Source of the DNA: Erythrobacter sp.
Lineage (GTDB): Bacteria > Pseudomonadota > Alphaproteobacteria > Sphingomonadales > Sphingomonadaceae
Length of the DNA stretch: 59,436 nucleotides
Reading direction: 5' to 3'
NCBI RefSeq assembly: GCF_023653175.1
Contig: NZ_JAMNXL010000002.1
Location: forward strand, 1-59,436
Shown here: piece by piece, positions 42,869 through 51,744 of the stretch
Position numbering within the stretch: the first letter of the stretch is position 1
How the letters are laid out: each line of letters opens with the position of its first letter
Position numbers and translations under genes: made by a program
The notes under the pieces: model-generated
Databases searched by the model: none
Told to the model about the DNA's origin: nothing
Seen by the model: only the letters and a program-made list of their open reading frames with translations

Positions 42869-43855
42869 TCAGAGTTTGCCCATTGCAGCTTTGATCTGTT
42901 CGACGATTTGCGGCTTGGTCGGGATCCACGCCTGTTCGAGGTGGCTGGCAAAGGGCACGGCGGAGAAGGTTCCGCCGATGCGCCGGACCGGGCCCTTGAG
43001 ATCGTCCCAGCACTTTTCCTGGATGTTGGCGGCAAGTTCCGCGCCGGTGCCGAAGGGGCGGACCGCTTCGTGCAGGGTCAGCGCGCGGCCGGTCTTGCGG
43101 ACCGATGCGAGCACAGTCGCCTCGTCGTAAGGCGCGATGGTGCGCAGATCGACCACCTCGACCGAGATGCCCTCCTTGGCGAGGTCATCGGCCACGCTGA
43201 GCGCGTCGAGCACGGTGCGGCCATAGGTGATGATCGAGATGTCGGTCCCTTCCCGCGCGATCGCCGCCTTGCCCAGCGGCACGCGGTAGCCCGGGCCGGG
43301 ATCTTCCGCCTTGAGGCCGTAGCACAGGATGTTCTCGATGAAGATCACCGGGTCATTGGCGTCGATGCTCGCCCGCATCAGCCCGCGCGCGTCGGCGGGG
43401 TTGGAGGGGGTGACGACATGAATGCCCGCGACGTGGGCGAACCACGCCTCCAGCATATCCGAGTGCTGCCCGCCGAAGCCGACGCCTACGCCGGTGGTGG
43501 TGCGGATCACGATCGGGCACGGGGTCTGCCCGCCGCTCATGAAGCGCAGCTTGGCCGCGTGGTTGACGATCTGGTCCATGCATACGCCGACGAAGTTCAT
43601 CAGCATGATCTCGGCAATCGGACGCTGGCCCGCCAGAGCGGCACCCACCGCCGCACCGATGATCGCGGTCTCCGAAATCGGCGTCGCGCGGATGCGGTTC
43701 GGCCCGTATTTCTCGGTCAGGCCCGAGGTGATCTTGAACACCCCGCCGCCCTGCTTGGCGGCGACATCCTCGCCAAGGCAGAACACGCCCGGATCGTCGG
43801 CCATCGCCTCGTCGATTGCGAGGTTCAGCGCCTGGGTCATGGTGATCTGGGCCAT
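42869..43855 (-). CDS. 2-oxoacid/acetoin dehydrogenase-type E1, beta subunit
   Basis: The 328-residue protein is a transketolase-like E1 beta subunit: MTQALNLAIDEAMADDPGVFCLGEDV, RIRATPISETAIIGAAVGAALAGQRPIAEIM, and the C-terminal VEVVDLRTIAPYDEATVLASVRKTGR. With the alpha subunit it forms the alpha2beta2 thiamine diphosphate decarboxylase. It resembles acetoin dehydrogenase AcoB and pyruvate dehydrogenase PdhB, but the true substrate cannot be told. Its ATG overlaps the stop of the alpha-subunit gene by one base, and the lipoyl carrier follows. Confidence 0.92.
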   Translation of the reverse strand: MAQITMTQALNLAIDEAMADDPGVFCLGEDVAAKQGGGVFKITSGLTEKYGPNRIRATPISETAIIGAAVGAALAGQRPIAEIMLMNFVGVCMDQIVNHAAKLRFMSGGQTPCPIVIRTTTGVGVGFGGQHSDMLEAWFAHVAGIHVVTPSNPADARGLMRASIDANDPVIFIENILCYGLKAEDPGPGYRVPLGKAAIAREGTDISIITYGRTVLDALSVADDLAKEGISVEVVDLRTIAPYDEATVLASVRKTGRALTLHEAVRPFGTGAELAANIQEKCWDDLKGPVRRIGGTFSAVPFASHLEQAWIPTKPQIVEQIKAAMGKL

Positions 43856-44823
43856 CAGGCGGTCTCCTCGAGCACGTCTTTGTAGATTTCGTCGGTATCG
43901 GGCAGCGGCGCGGCCAGAGCGTGCTCGACCGCCGCGTCGATCTGCGCGTTGATGTCGGCGACGATGGCGTCCAGCTCCTCTTCGGTGAACTGGTGCTCCA
44001 GCATCACCTTCCTGAGCTTGGGCAGCGGGTCTTCGGCCTTCATCTCGGCGATGTGTTCAGGCGGCATGTAGCTGAAGTCGGCGCCGAAGAAGTGGCCCAT
44101 CATGCGGTAGCACATGGCCTCGACGAGCGTCGGCCCCTCGCCGCGGCGGGCGCGCGCGACGGCCTCGACCATCGCGGGGTAGATCTGGTGGACGTCGTTG
44201 CCGTCGACTGTGACGCCAGGCATCCCGTAACCCGCCGCGCGGCTCGCGATGTTGGGGCTGTCGGTGTGGTCGGCATAGGCCGTGTGTTCGCCGTAGCGGT
44301 TGTTCTGGCACAGGAAGATGACCGGTAGCTTGTAGAGCTGGGCCATGTTCATCGCTTCGTGGAAGCCGCCGATATTGGCCGCGCCGTCGCCGAAGCTGAC
44401 CAGCGTCACGCGGCCATCGCCGTTGTTCTGGCTCGCCATCGCGAGGCCATTGGCGATGGGGAGACCCGAGCCAACGACGCCGGTAGTGACCATGATCCCC
44501 GTCTCGGGATCGGTGATGTGCATGGTGCCGCCCTTGCCCTTGCAGGTGCCGGTCGCCTTGCCGAGGCATTCGCCCCACCACTTTTCCATCGGGATGCCCT
44601 TGGCGGTCTGCTCGCCCTGCCCGCGATAGGTGCAGACGACGTAGTCTTCCTTCTCCAGCGCCGCCATTGCCGCGGCCGAGACCAGCTCCTGCCCGCGCAC
44701 GCAGTAATACATCACCGCCACCTTGCCGCCCATCAGCAGCTCGCGGAATTTTTCGTCCGTGCGGTTCACCTTCATCGTGCGGGTGTAGATGTCGAGCAGC
44801 TTGTCGCGGTCGATCTCGGCCAT
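43855..44823 (-). CDS. 2-oxoacid/acetoin dehydrogenase-type E1, alpha subunit
   Basis: The 322-residue protein is a thiamine-diphosphate-binding E1 alpha subunit. The cofactor motif is GDGAANIGGFHEAMNMAQLYKLPVIF with the final NN in CQNNRYGEHT. Other E1 alpha segments are GKGGTMHITD, VVGSGLPIANGLA and CYRMMGHFFGAD. It decarboxylates a 2-oxo acid or acetoin-like substrate together with the beta subunit. The gene lies 25 bp downstream of the SDR gene, and five genes (SDR, E1 alpha, E1 beta, lipoyl domain, NTF2 fold) appear to form one operon. Confidence 0.92.
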   Translation of the reverse strand: MAEIDRDKLLDIYTRTMKVNRTDEKFRELLMGGKVAVMYYCVRGQELVSAAAMAALEKEDYVVCTYRGQGEQTAKGIPMEKWWGECLGKATGTCKGKGGTMHITDPETGIMVTTGVVGSGLPIANGLAMASQNNGDGRVTLVSFGDGAANIGGFHEAMNMAQLYKLPVIFLCQNNRYGEHTAYADHTDSPNIASRAAGYGMPGVTVDGNDVHQIYPAMVEAVARARRGEGPTLVEAMCYRMMGHFFGADFSYMPPEHIAEMKAEDPLPKLRKVMLEHQFTEEELDAIVADINAQIDAAVEHALAAPLPDTDEIYKDVLEETA

Positions 44824-44848
44824 GGTTTATCGCCTTGCTTGGGGGGAG

Positions 44849-45613
44849 TTAGAACTGGACGCGCTGGGTGAAGCCGCCATCGACGACAATATTCGCGCCG
44901 GTCATGTAGGGCACAGCCGGGCTCGCCACGAAGACGATCGCCTTGGCGACCTCGACCGGCTCGCCGAAGCGGCCCATCGGCATCTTGGCGAGCGTGCCGT
45001 CAAACAGCGGCTTCATGTGCTCCTCGATGATCTCCCAGTTGCCGCCCTTGTAATAGATCGCGCCGGGGCTGACGGTGTTCACGCGGATGCCCTTGGACGC
45101 ATAGGCCTGGCTGAGCTGCGAGGCATAGGTGATCAGCGCGGCCTTCAGCGCGTTGAAGGGATTGGGCGCGATGAAGGTCTCGAGCGCGGCGGTGGACGAG
45201 AGCATCACGATCGAGCCGGTGCCCGAGGCCTCCAGATAAGGCGTCAGCGTCTCGACCGCATAGGCTGCGCCCTTGATGTCCATGTCGAGGCAGGCCTGCC
45301 AGTCCCCCGCCCCCCCGGTGCCCGAGGCGCTGGCGGTGTGGACGAAGATATCGCACCCGCCGAGTTCCTGCGCCGCCTTCTCGAGCCACGCCTGATAGGC
45401 TTCGGTACCGGTCGCCATGTCGAACACCTCGGCGAACACCTTGCCGGGCCCGGCCGCGTCGATCTCGGCCACTGCGGGGGCGATCTTGTCTTCCTTGCGG
45501 GAGAAAAAGGCGACGTCAGCGCCCTCGGCCGCGAACAGCTTGAGCGACTGCAGCCCGAGGCCATGCGCCCCGCCGTTCATGATGACCTTCTTGCCCTTCA
45601 ATCCCAGATCCAT
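44849..45613 (-). CDS. SDR-family protein lacking the catalytic tyrosine
   Basis: The 254-residue classical SDR has the cofactor motif NGGAHGLG (about 13-20), the Ser of the active site in IVMLSSTAA and a normal C terminus (MTGANIVVDGGF). At the YxxxK position it reads FNALK: Phe153 replaces the proton-donating Tyr, while Lys157 is kept. The codon is TTC, so this is clear in the sequence. Either the enzyme uses different chemistry or it binds without oxidoreduction. It heads the E1/lipoyl operon; the start at 45613 follows an upstream ATG at 45631 that is less likely. Confidence 0.85.
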   Translation of the reverse strand: MDLGLKGKKVIMNGGAHGLGLQSLKLFAAEGADVAFFSRKEDKIAPAVAEIDAAGPGKVFAEVFDMATGTEAYQAWLEKAAQELGGCDIFVHTASASGTGGAGDWQACLDMDIKGAAYAVETLTPYLEASGTGSIVMLSSTAALETFIAPNPFNALKAALITYASQLSQAYASKGIRVNTVSPGAIYYKGGNWEIIEEHMKPLFDGTLAKMPMGRFGEPVEVAKAIVFVASPAVPYMTGANIVVDGGFTQRVQF

Positions 45614-45702
45614 AGCGCCTCTCCCCGGCATTTGCTTGTAGCCTGAGGGGATAGCCGAGTGGGGGGGCGGGGCGTATCGTCAATTTTGGGGGGTAAGCCC
45701 GC

Positions 45703-47523
45703 TCAGCGCACGCTGCTCCACGGTTTCGACAGCAGTCCCGCGCAGTTGATCACGCCCACCAGCGAATAGGTCTGCGGGAAATTGCCCCACAATTCGCCGC
45801 TGTTGTAATCGAGATCCTCGCTCAGCAGACCTGACGCGGTGGTGTGGCTGAGCATGGTTACCAGCAGCGCACGCGCCTCGTCGCTGCGGCCCACGAGATG
45901 CAGCGCCTCGATCAGCCAGAAGGTGCAGACGTTGAATGCGGTCTCGGGCGCGCCGAAATCGTCCTCGGCGGCATAGCGGAGCATGAAATCGCCGCGCCGC
46001 AGTTGCGCCTCGACCGCTTCGAAGGTCGACAGGAAGCGCGGGTCATCGGGCTCGAGGAAGCGCAATTCGACCATCTGCAACAGGCTCGCATCAAGATAGT
46101 CGCTCTCGAAGCTCGCCCCGTAATGACCGCCTTCGTCGCCGTCAGGCACCCAGGCTTCCGCCTCGATCCGGGCGCGGATCGTGTCGGCCCGCTCGCGCCA
46201 GAGCGTCGCGCGGTCGGCTCTGCCGAGCCACTCCGCCGCCATTGCCAGCCGGTCGCAGGCCGCCCAGCCCATCACCGCCGAATAGGTGTGCACCTCCTTG
46301 CGGGTGCGGAACTCCCAGAGCCCCGCATCGGGCTGGTCGTGCATCGCGAAGGCCATCTCGCCGACCTGCTCGAGGCTTGCAAAATCGCGTTCGTCCGCAA
46401 TGCGCAGCAGGCGCTGGTCGATGAAGCCCTGCACCGTCGGCAGCACGATCTGTCCATAGCAGTCGTGCTGGACCTGCAGATAGGCAGCGTTGCCGACCCT
46501 GACCGGCCCCATGCCACGATAGCCCGCCAGCGCGGGTGCGGCGACCTCGTGCAGCTCGGACACCCCCATCACCGAATAGAGCGGCTGGATCTGCCCGCCC
46601 TTGGCCGCATCGACGATGTTGCGCAGATAGGCGAGATACTTCTCCAGCACATCGAGCGCGCCCAATCGGTTCAGCGCCTGCACGGTGTAGTAGGAATCGC
46701 GGATCCAGCAGTAACGGTAGTCCCAGTTGCGCTCCGAATGCGGCGCTTCGGGAATCGAGGTGGTCAGCGCGGCGACGATCGCGCCGGTCTCCTCGTGCTG
46801 GCACAGCTTGAGGGTGATGGCGCAGCGGATCACCTCTGCCTGCCATTCCACCGGCGTTGCCAGCCCGCGCACCCAGCGCTGCCAGTAATCGCGCGTCGCC
46901 TGCTCCATGCGGCGGATTTCCTCACGCAGGGGCCCACCGAAGGGTTCGTCGGGGCCGAGGAAGAAATGCATGTCCTGCTCAAGCCGGAAAGGGCGGCCTT
47001 CGAGGATGTAGCCGACCGGAGCATCGGTGGTCAGCCGCAGCGCCTCGGGTCCGAGCAGGTAGCGGATATGATTGGTGCCGCGCGTCGTTTCGGCAGGCGC
47101 CGCGCCGTAATCGCGCATCGGGCTGAGCACCACGCGGATGCGCGGGCTCCCCGCCACAGGGCGCACGATCCGGCTGATCGCGACGGGCCGGTACATCCGC
47201 CCCTTGCCCTCGTGGCGCGGGCAGAAATCGAGCACCTCGATAGCACTCCCGTCCTCGGCCTCGAGCCGGGTGACGAGGATGGGCGTGTTGCGGATATAGG
47301 CTTGCTCGGCGCTGACCTGCCCCACGAGTTCGATCCGCCAGACGCCGGCATCGCGGCGTTCGTCGTTCATCAGAGCGCAGAACACCGGGTCGCCATCGAC
47401 CCGCGGCACGCAGGACCACACAATCCCGCCGGTGCGGTCGATCAGAGCGCTGATCTGGCAATTGCCGATCGGCCAGAGTTCGAGATTGGAAGGTTGAGAA
47501 GAGAATGCCACACCAGGTCGCAT
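45703..47523 (-). CDS. Glycoside hydrolase family 15 enzyme
   Basis: The 606-residue protein has an N-terminal beta-rich domain (ELWPIGNCQISALIDRTGGIVWSCVPR) and the (alpha/alpha)6 catalytic barrel. The barrel carries the conserved NWDYRYCWIRDSYYTVQALNRLG around residue 280 and the C-terminal catalytic-base region LLSEDLDYNSGELWGNFPQTYSLVG. GH15 enzymes are glucoamylases, glucodextranases or trehalases that release glucose with inversion. No signal peptide is visible, so it is probably cytoplasmic, as with bacterial GH15 trehalases. The start at 47523 is preferred; in-frame ATGs at 47562 and 47592 exist. Confidence 0.88.
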   Translation of the reverse strand: MRPGVAFSSQPSNLELWPIGNCQISALIDRTGGIVWSCVPRVDGDPVFCALMNDERRDAGVWRIELVGQVSAEQAYIRNTPILVTRLEAEDGSAIEVLDFCPRHEGKGRMYRPVAISRIVRPVAGSPRIRVVLSPMRDYGAAPAETTRGTNHIRYLLGPEALRLTTDAPVGYILEGRPFRLEQDMHFFLGPDEPFGGPLREEIRRMEQATRDYWQRWVRGLATPVEWQAEVIRCAITLKLCQHEETGAIVAALTTSIPEAPHSERNWDYRYCWIRDSYYTVQALNRLGALDVLEKYLAYLRNIVDAAKGGQIQPLYSVMGVSELHEVAAPALAGYRGMGPVRVGNAAYLQVQHDCYGQIVLPTVQGFIDQRLLRIADERDFASLEQVGEMAFAMHDQPDAGLWEFRTRKEVHTYSAVMGWAACDRLAMAAEWLGRADRATLWRERADTIRARIEAEAWVPDGDEGGHYGASFESDYLDASLLQMVELRFLEPDDPRFLSTFEAVEAQLRRGDFMLRYAAEDDFGAPETAFNVCTFWLIEALHLVGRSDEARALLVTMLSHTTASGLLSEDLDYNSGELWGNFPQTYSLVGVINCAGLLSKPWSSVR

Positions 47524-47605
47524 AGGGCCTTGACGGACGAGGTCAAAACCCGGGCCCGGCATCCGCCACGAAGCGTTGCCTCGCGGCGACAATCTGCCTG
47601 AATAC

Positions 47606-47680
47606 TGGTGCTGCTGGGGAGGATTGAACTCCCGACCTCACCCTTACCAAGGGTGCGCTCTACCACTGAGCTACAGCAGC
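47606..47680 (-). tRNA. tRNA-Thr (anticodon GGT), CCA encoded
   Basis: Read on the minus strand, the 75-nt gene folds into a full cloverleaf. The acceptor stem pairs GCTGCTG with CAGCAGC, the D arm holds GCTCAGTGGTAGAGC, the anticodon stem is CACCC/GGGTG with loop TTGGTAA (anticodon GGT), and the T arm is GGGAG-TTCAATC-CTCCC. The discriminator is A and CCA is genomically encoded. It lies 83 bp upstream of the GH15 gene. Confidence 0.96.
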
Positions 47681-47740
47681 GCCGGAAACAGGCGCGCCCT
47701 ATTGTCGCGCCTTGTAACAATGTCAAGCGGGCGTTCTTGT

Positions 47741-47768
47741 CGCGCTACCGCTTTGCTACTTGAGCGCG
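47741..47768. repeat. 28-nt repeat with complementary arms, copy 2
   Basis: Arms CGCGCT and AGCGCG flank the core ACCGCTTTGCTACTTG (47747-47762), which differs from copy 1 at 42611-42626 by a single C/T. The four outer arm bases on each side are wholly different from copy 1 yet still self-complementary. It lies between the tRNA-Thr gene and a small gene at 47796. Confidence 0.6.
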
Positions 47769-47795
47769 CGGATTCTTAGCGGCAAGGCGTTTCAT

Positions 47796-47969
47796 ATGAG
47801 TGAAGACTCTCGCAAGAACATGTCCTCGGCCAAGGCCAGGGAGGAACGGCTCGCAGCGAAATTGCGCGAGAACCTGCGCCGGCGGAAGGCGCAGGCGCGG
47901 GCGGTTACCGACGCGGGGGACGATTCGGATCGGACGCAGCCCCTTCCCAATTCGTCCGCCGAGGGCTAA
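47796..47969 (+). CDS. Small basic conserved-type protein
   Basis: The 57-residue protein is a single Arg/Lys/Ala-rich helix (SAKAREERLAAKLRENLRRRKAQARA) followed by a short polar tail. It has no signal or membrane segment. Similar short helical proteins are seen next to gpmA in sphingomonads, to my recollection; their role is unknown. The ATG at 47796 lies a few bases after GGCAAGG. It ends 54 bp before gpmA and may share its transcript. Confidence 0.6.
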   Translation: MSEDSRKNMSSAKAREERLAAKLRENLRRRKAQARAVTDAGDDSDRTQPLPNSSAEG

Positions 47970-48023
47970 CGCGGCGCGCTCTTGCTGGTTGCTCATCGAT
48001 CCCACCGGAACCCCGGAGACAAA

Positions 48024-48710
48024 ATGCCCAAGCTCATCCTCGTCCGCCACGGCCAGAGCCAGTGGAACCTCGAAAACCGCTTCACCGGATGGTGGGATGT
48101 CGATCTCACCGAGCAGGGTGTCGCCGAGGCGAGTGCGGCGGGGGTGCTGCTGAAGGACAAGGGCGTGCTGCCGACCTATGCCTTCACCTCGCTCCAGACC
48201 CGCGCGATCCGGACGCTGCATCTGGCGCTGGAGGCGGCCGGACGGGCGTGGATCCCCGAGGTCAAGGACTGGCGGCTCAACGAGCGGCACTATGGCGGGC
48301 TGACCGGCCTCAACAAGGCCGAGACCGCCGCCAAGCACGGGGACGAACAGGTCAAGATCTGGCGCCGCAGCTTCGACATTCCCCCGCCGGTGCTGGAAGC
48401 GGGGAGCGAGTTCGATCTCGCCGCCGACCCGCGCTATGCCGGGATCGCCATTCCGAACACCGAGAGCCTCAAGCTCACCATTGAGCGCGTGCTGCCCTAT
48501 TGGGAAAGCGCGATCCTGCCGGTGCTCGCGAGCGGCGAGACGGTGATCATCGCCGCCCACGGCAATTCCCTGCGCGCGCTGGTCAAGCACCTCTCGGGCA
48601 TTTCGGACGCGGACATCACCGATCTGGAGATCCCGACCGGCCAGCCGATCATCTACGATTTCGACGGCGCCGCGCCCTCAGGGACCCGCTACTATCTGAA
48701 GGACGCATGA
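48024..48710 (+). CDS. gpmA: 2,3-bisphosphoglycerate-dependent phosphoglycerate mutase
   Basis: GpmA interconverts 3- and 2-phosphoglycerate in glycolysis and gluconeogenesis. The 228 residues show the phosphohistidine motif [46 protein letters not shown] and the second catalytic His in [15 protein letters not shown]. The start at 48024 gives [10 protein letters not shown]. It overlaps the purE start by four bases (ATGATG at 48707), so the two are probably co-translated. Confidence 0.96.
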   Translation: MPKLILVRHGQSQWNLENRFTGWWDVDLTEQGVAEASAAGVLLKDKGVLPTYAFTSLQTRAIRTLHLALEAAGRAWIPEVKDWRLNERHYGGLTGLNKAETAAKHGDEQVKIWRRSFDIPPPVLEAGSEFDLAADPRYAGIAIPNTESLKLTIERVLPYWESAILPVLASGETVIIAAHGNSLRALVKHLSGISDADITDLEIPTGQPIIYDFDGAAPSGTRYYLKDA

Positions 48711-49201
48711 TGGAAGCCTCCGGGGGGAAGGTCGCAATCGTGATGGGCAGCCAGTCCGACTGGCCGACCATGAGGCACGCCGCCACTGTGCTCGACGAGC
48801 TGGAAGTGCCCTATGAGGCGCGCATCACCTCGGCGCACCGCACGCCCGACCGGATGGTGGCCTTCGCGAAAGGGGCCGAGGGCGAGGGGTTCAGCGTGAT
48901 CATTGCCGGCGCAGGGGGCGCGGCGCATCTGCCCGGCATGATCGCCAGCATGACCCATCTGCCGGTGCTCGGCGTGCCGGTGCAGTCCAAGGCCCTCTCC
49001 GGCATGGATAGCCTGCTCTCGATCGTGCAGATGCCCGGCGGCGTTCCCGTCGGCACGCTGGCGATCGGCGAGGCGGGGGCGAAGAATGCAGGCCTGCTCG
49101 CCGCGTCGATCCTCGCGCTCTCCGACGAGGCGCTGTCCGAGCGGTTGCAGGACTGGCGCGCGGCCAAGACCGCTGCCGTCGGCGAGGTGCCGGAGGATTG
49201 A
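48707..49201 (+). CDS. purE: N5-carboxyaminoimidazole ribonucleotide mutase
   Basis: PurE (class I) rearranges N5-CAIR to CAIR in purine synthesis. The 164 residues contain [25 protein letters not shown] and [19 protein letters not shown], the residues that bind the nucleotide and carry out the mutase step. The start is one of two adjacent ATGs (48707 or 48710). Its partner purK follows at once. Confidence 0.96.
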   Translation: MMEASGGKVAIVMGSQSDWPTMRHAATVLDELEVPYEARITSAHRTPDRMVAFAKGAEGEGFSVIIAGAGGAAHLPGMIASMTHLPVLGVPVQSKALSGMDSLLSIVQMPGGVPVGTLAIGEAGAKNAGLLAASILALSDEALSERLQDWRAAKTAAVGEVPED

Positions 49202-50268
49202 TGCTCGCGCCCGGTTCCACCATTGGCATTCTGGGCGGCGGACAGCTCGGCCGGATGCTGGCCGTCGCCGCGCTGCAGCTCGGCTACAAGGTGGTCGGCT
49301 ACGCGCCCGAGGGTGACAATGTCGCGGCCGATGCCTGCTCCGACTTCGTCACCGCCGATTGGGACGATGCGGCGGCGCTCGCGCGGTTCGCTGAGGCCTG
49401 CGACGTGGTGACCTGGGAGTTCGAGAACGTCCCCCTCGCCACTGTCGCCGCCCTGCCGCAGCACCTCCTCGCCTGCCCGCCGCGCGCGCTTGAGGTGGCG
49501 CAGGACCGGCTCAGCGAGAAGGCCTTCGCGATCGATCTCGGCGGGGTGCCTGCGCCCTATGCTGCGGTCGAGAGCCCCGAAGAGCTCGCCGCTGCGATTC
49601 TCGGCATCGGCACCCCCGGCATCCTCAAGACCGCGCGCGACGGCTATGACGGCAAGGGCCAGTGGCGTGTGCGTTCGGGCGTGGAGGCGGGCGCGCTCGC
49701 CTTCCCCGGCGTCACCTGCATCTATGAAGGCTTCATCCTCTACGAGACCGAGTTCTCGGTGATCCTCGTGCGCGGGGCGGACGGGCAGGTGAAGTTCTGG
49801 GATTCGACCGCGAACCTGCACGATGGCGGGATGCTCGCGCAGTCGATCCTGCCCGCGGGCGCGCTGGTCGAGGCGCAGGTTTCGGCAGCGCGCGAGCTTG
49901 CCCGAAAGGTGGCGAACGCATTGGGCTATGTCGGGGTGCTGACGCTGGAGTTCTTCGCCACGCGCGAGGGCCCCGTCTTCAACGAAATGGCCCCGCGGGT
50001 GCACAACTCGGGCCACTGGACGATCGAGGGCGCGGCCACCAGCCAGTTCGAAAACCATATCCGCGCCATCGCCGGCCTGCCGCTGGGCGGCACCAAGACC
50101 CGGTTCGAGGCGATCGAGATGCGCAACATCGTCGGCGCGGATGCGCTGGACGCCCACCTGATCCTCGCCGAACCGGGCGAGCCGCACTTGCACCTCTACG
50201 GCAAGCGCGAGGCGCGCGAGGGGCGCAAGATGGGCCACGTCACACGCGTGGGGCACGCGCTGAAGTGA
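49201..50268 (+). CDS. purK: N5-carboxyaminoimidazole ribonucleotide synthetase
   Basis: PurK carboxylates AIR with ATP and bicarbonate to N5-CAIR, the PurE substrate. It is a 355-residue ATP-grasp protein: TIGILGGGQLGRMLAVAA, EFENVPLATV, KTARDGYDGKGQW (ATP-binding loop) and NEMAPRVHNSGHWT (metal site). The ATG at 49201 has GGAGG five bases upstream and overlaps the purE stop by one base; a TTG three bases earlier is possible. Confidence 0.96.
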   Translation: MLAPGSTIGILGGGQLGRMLAVAALQLGYKVVGYAPEGDNVAADACSDFVTADWDDAAALARFAEACDVVTWEFENVPLATVAALPQHLLACPPRALEVAQDRLSEKAFAIDLGGVPAPYAAVESPEELAAAILGIGTPGILKTARDGYDGKGQWRVRSGVEAGALAFPGVTCIYEGFILYETEFSVILVRGADGQVKFWDSTANLHDGGMLAQSILPAGALVEAQVSAARELARKVANALGYVGVLTLEFFATREGPVFNEMAPRVHNSGHWTIEGAATSQFENHIRAIAGLPLGGTKTRFEAIEMRNIVGADALDAHLILAEPGEPHLHLYGKREAREGRKMGHVTRVGHALK

Positions 50269-50278
50269 GCATGGGCCG

Positions 50279-50767
50279 ATGACTCCCGAAATCGTGCTGA
50301 TCTACGCCCGCGCCGCCAATGGCGCGATCGGCAAGGATGGCGACCTGCCGTGGCGGCTGCCTGCTGACCTCAAGCATTTCAAGGCTTTGACCATGGGCTT
50401 GCCGATGATCATGGGCCGCAAGACCTTCGAGAGCCTGCCGGGCCTGCTCCCCGGCCGCCGCCATATCGTGCTCACGCGAGAGCCCGAATGGGCCGCGCAA
50501 GGCGCCGAGACCGCCGCGACCCTTGATGAGGCGCTGGCCCTCGCGGACGCCGAGACCATCGCGATCATCGGCGGGGCGGCGGTGTTCGAGGCCTTTCTGC
50601 CGCGCGCCAACCGGGTGGAACTCACGCAGATCCACGCAGACTACGCAGGCGACACCTTCATGCCCCCGCTCGGCCCCGAATGGGCGGAAACCGCGCGCGA
50701 GGATCATGCGGCGGACGGGCCCTACCCAGCCTTCTCCTTCCTCACCTATCGCAAGGTTGACGCCTGA
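50279..50767 (+). CDS. folA: Dihydrofolate reductase
   Basis: DHFR reduces dihydrofolate with NADPH. The 162 residues show the active-site NGAIGKDGDLPWRLPADLKHFK, GLPMIMGRKTFESL and the NADPH-binding IIGGAAVFEAFL. Thymidylate synthase, often adjacent, is not in the window. It overlaps ribF by one base, placing folate and flavin cofactor genes in one transcription unit with purEK. Confidence 0.95.
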   Translation: MTPEIVLIYARAANGAIGKDGDLPWRLPADLKHFKALTMGLPMIMGRKTFESLPGLLPGRRHIVLTREPEWAAQGAETAATLDEALALADAETIAIIGGAAVFEAFLPRANRVELTQIHADYAGDTFMPPLGPEWAETAREDHAADGPYPAFSFLTYRKVDA

Positions 50768-51699
50768 TGCGCTGGCTCGATCACCGCGAACCCATGCCCG
50801 ACAGCCTTCGCGGCGCGGTCATCGCGCTCGGCAATTTCGACGGGTTCCACCGCGGGCATCAGGCCGTCGCGGGTGAGGCGATCCGCTGGGCGCAGGCGGA
50901 GGGCCGCCCCTCGATCATCGCGACTTTCGATCCGCATCCGGTCACCTTCTTCAAGCCCGATCTGGCGCCCTTCAAGCTGACGACCCTCGAACAGCGGCAG
51001 GAGCTGTATCTGGCCGCAGGCGCGACCGCGATGCTGGTGTTCCACTTCGACGCCGAACTGGCCGGGACCAGTGCTGAGGACTTCATTCAGGCCATCCTCA
51101 TTGACCGCTTCGGCGCGCACGGGGTGGTGACGGGCGGTGACTTCACCTTCGGCAAGGGCGCGAAGGGCAATGTCGATCTGCTGCGCACGCTCGGCGGCGA
51201 ATTGGGCCTGCAATCGCGGGTGGTGGCAGCGGTCAGCGAGGGCGACGAAGTGGTCTCCTCCAGCCGCATCCGAGCCGCGCTGCGCGACGGCGATCCGCAG
51301 GAGGCCGCGCGGCTGCTCACCCGGCCCTTCGCGATCCGCGGCATCGTCGAGCACGGCGACAAGCGCGGGCGCACCATCGGCTATCCCACCGCCAATCTCG
51401 GGGTCGAGGACTACCTGCGCCCCAAATACGGCATCTACGCCGTGACGGGGCGCATTCTCGCCACCGGCGAGGTGCTGCAAGGCGCAGCCAATATCGGCAT
51501 CCGCCCGCAGTTCGAACCGCCCAAGGAGCTGCTCGAGCCGTTCTTCTTCGATTTCAGCGGCGACCTCTACGGGCAGGAGATCGAGGTGGCCTTCCACCAC
51601 TACCTGCGCGGCGAGGCGAAGTTCGACAGCCTCGAGGCGCTGATCGAACAGATGGACAAGGATTGCGCCGAAGCGCGGCGGCTGCTGTCCTCGCGATGA
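50767..51699 (+). CDS. ribF: Bifunctional riboflavin kinase/FAD synthetase
   Basis: RibF phosphorylates riboflavin to FMN and adenylylates it to FAD. In 310 residues the N-terminal adenylyltransferase has IALGNFDGFHRGHQAV, ATFDPHPVTFF and SSSRIRAALRDGD. The C-terminal kinase has HGDKRGRTIGYPTANLGVEDY and HHYLRGEAKFDSLEALIEQM. It is followed by ileS and lspA, the widespread ribF-ileS-lspA order of proteobacteria. Confidence 0.96.
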   Translation: MRWLDHREPMPDSLRGAVIALGNFDGFHRGHQAVAGEAIRWAQAEGRPSIIATFDPHPVTFFKPDLAPFKLTTLEQRQELYLAAGATAMLVFHFDAELAGTSAEDFIQAILIDRFGAHGVVTGGDFTFGKGAKGNVDLLRTLGGELGLQSRVVAAVSEGDEVVSSSRIRAALRDGDPQEAARLLTRPFAIRGIVEHGDKRGRTIGYPTANLGVEDYLRPKYGIYAVTGRILATGEVLQGAANIGIRPQFEPPKELLEPFFFDFSGDLYGQEIEVAFHHYLRGEAKFDSLEALIEQMDKDCAEARRLLSSR

Positions 51700-51744
51700 C
51701 GAGTCTTTGCACTGGCAGCGCGAACGGCTAAGGCCCCGCGCACG

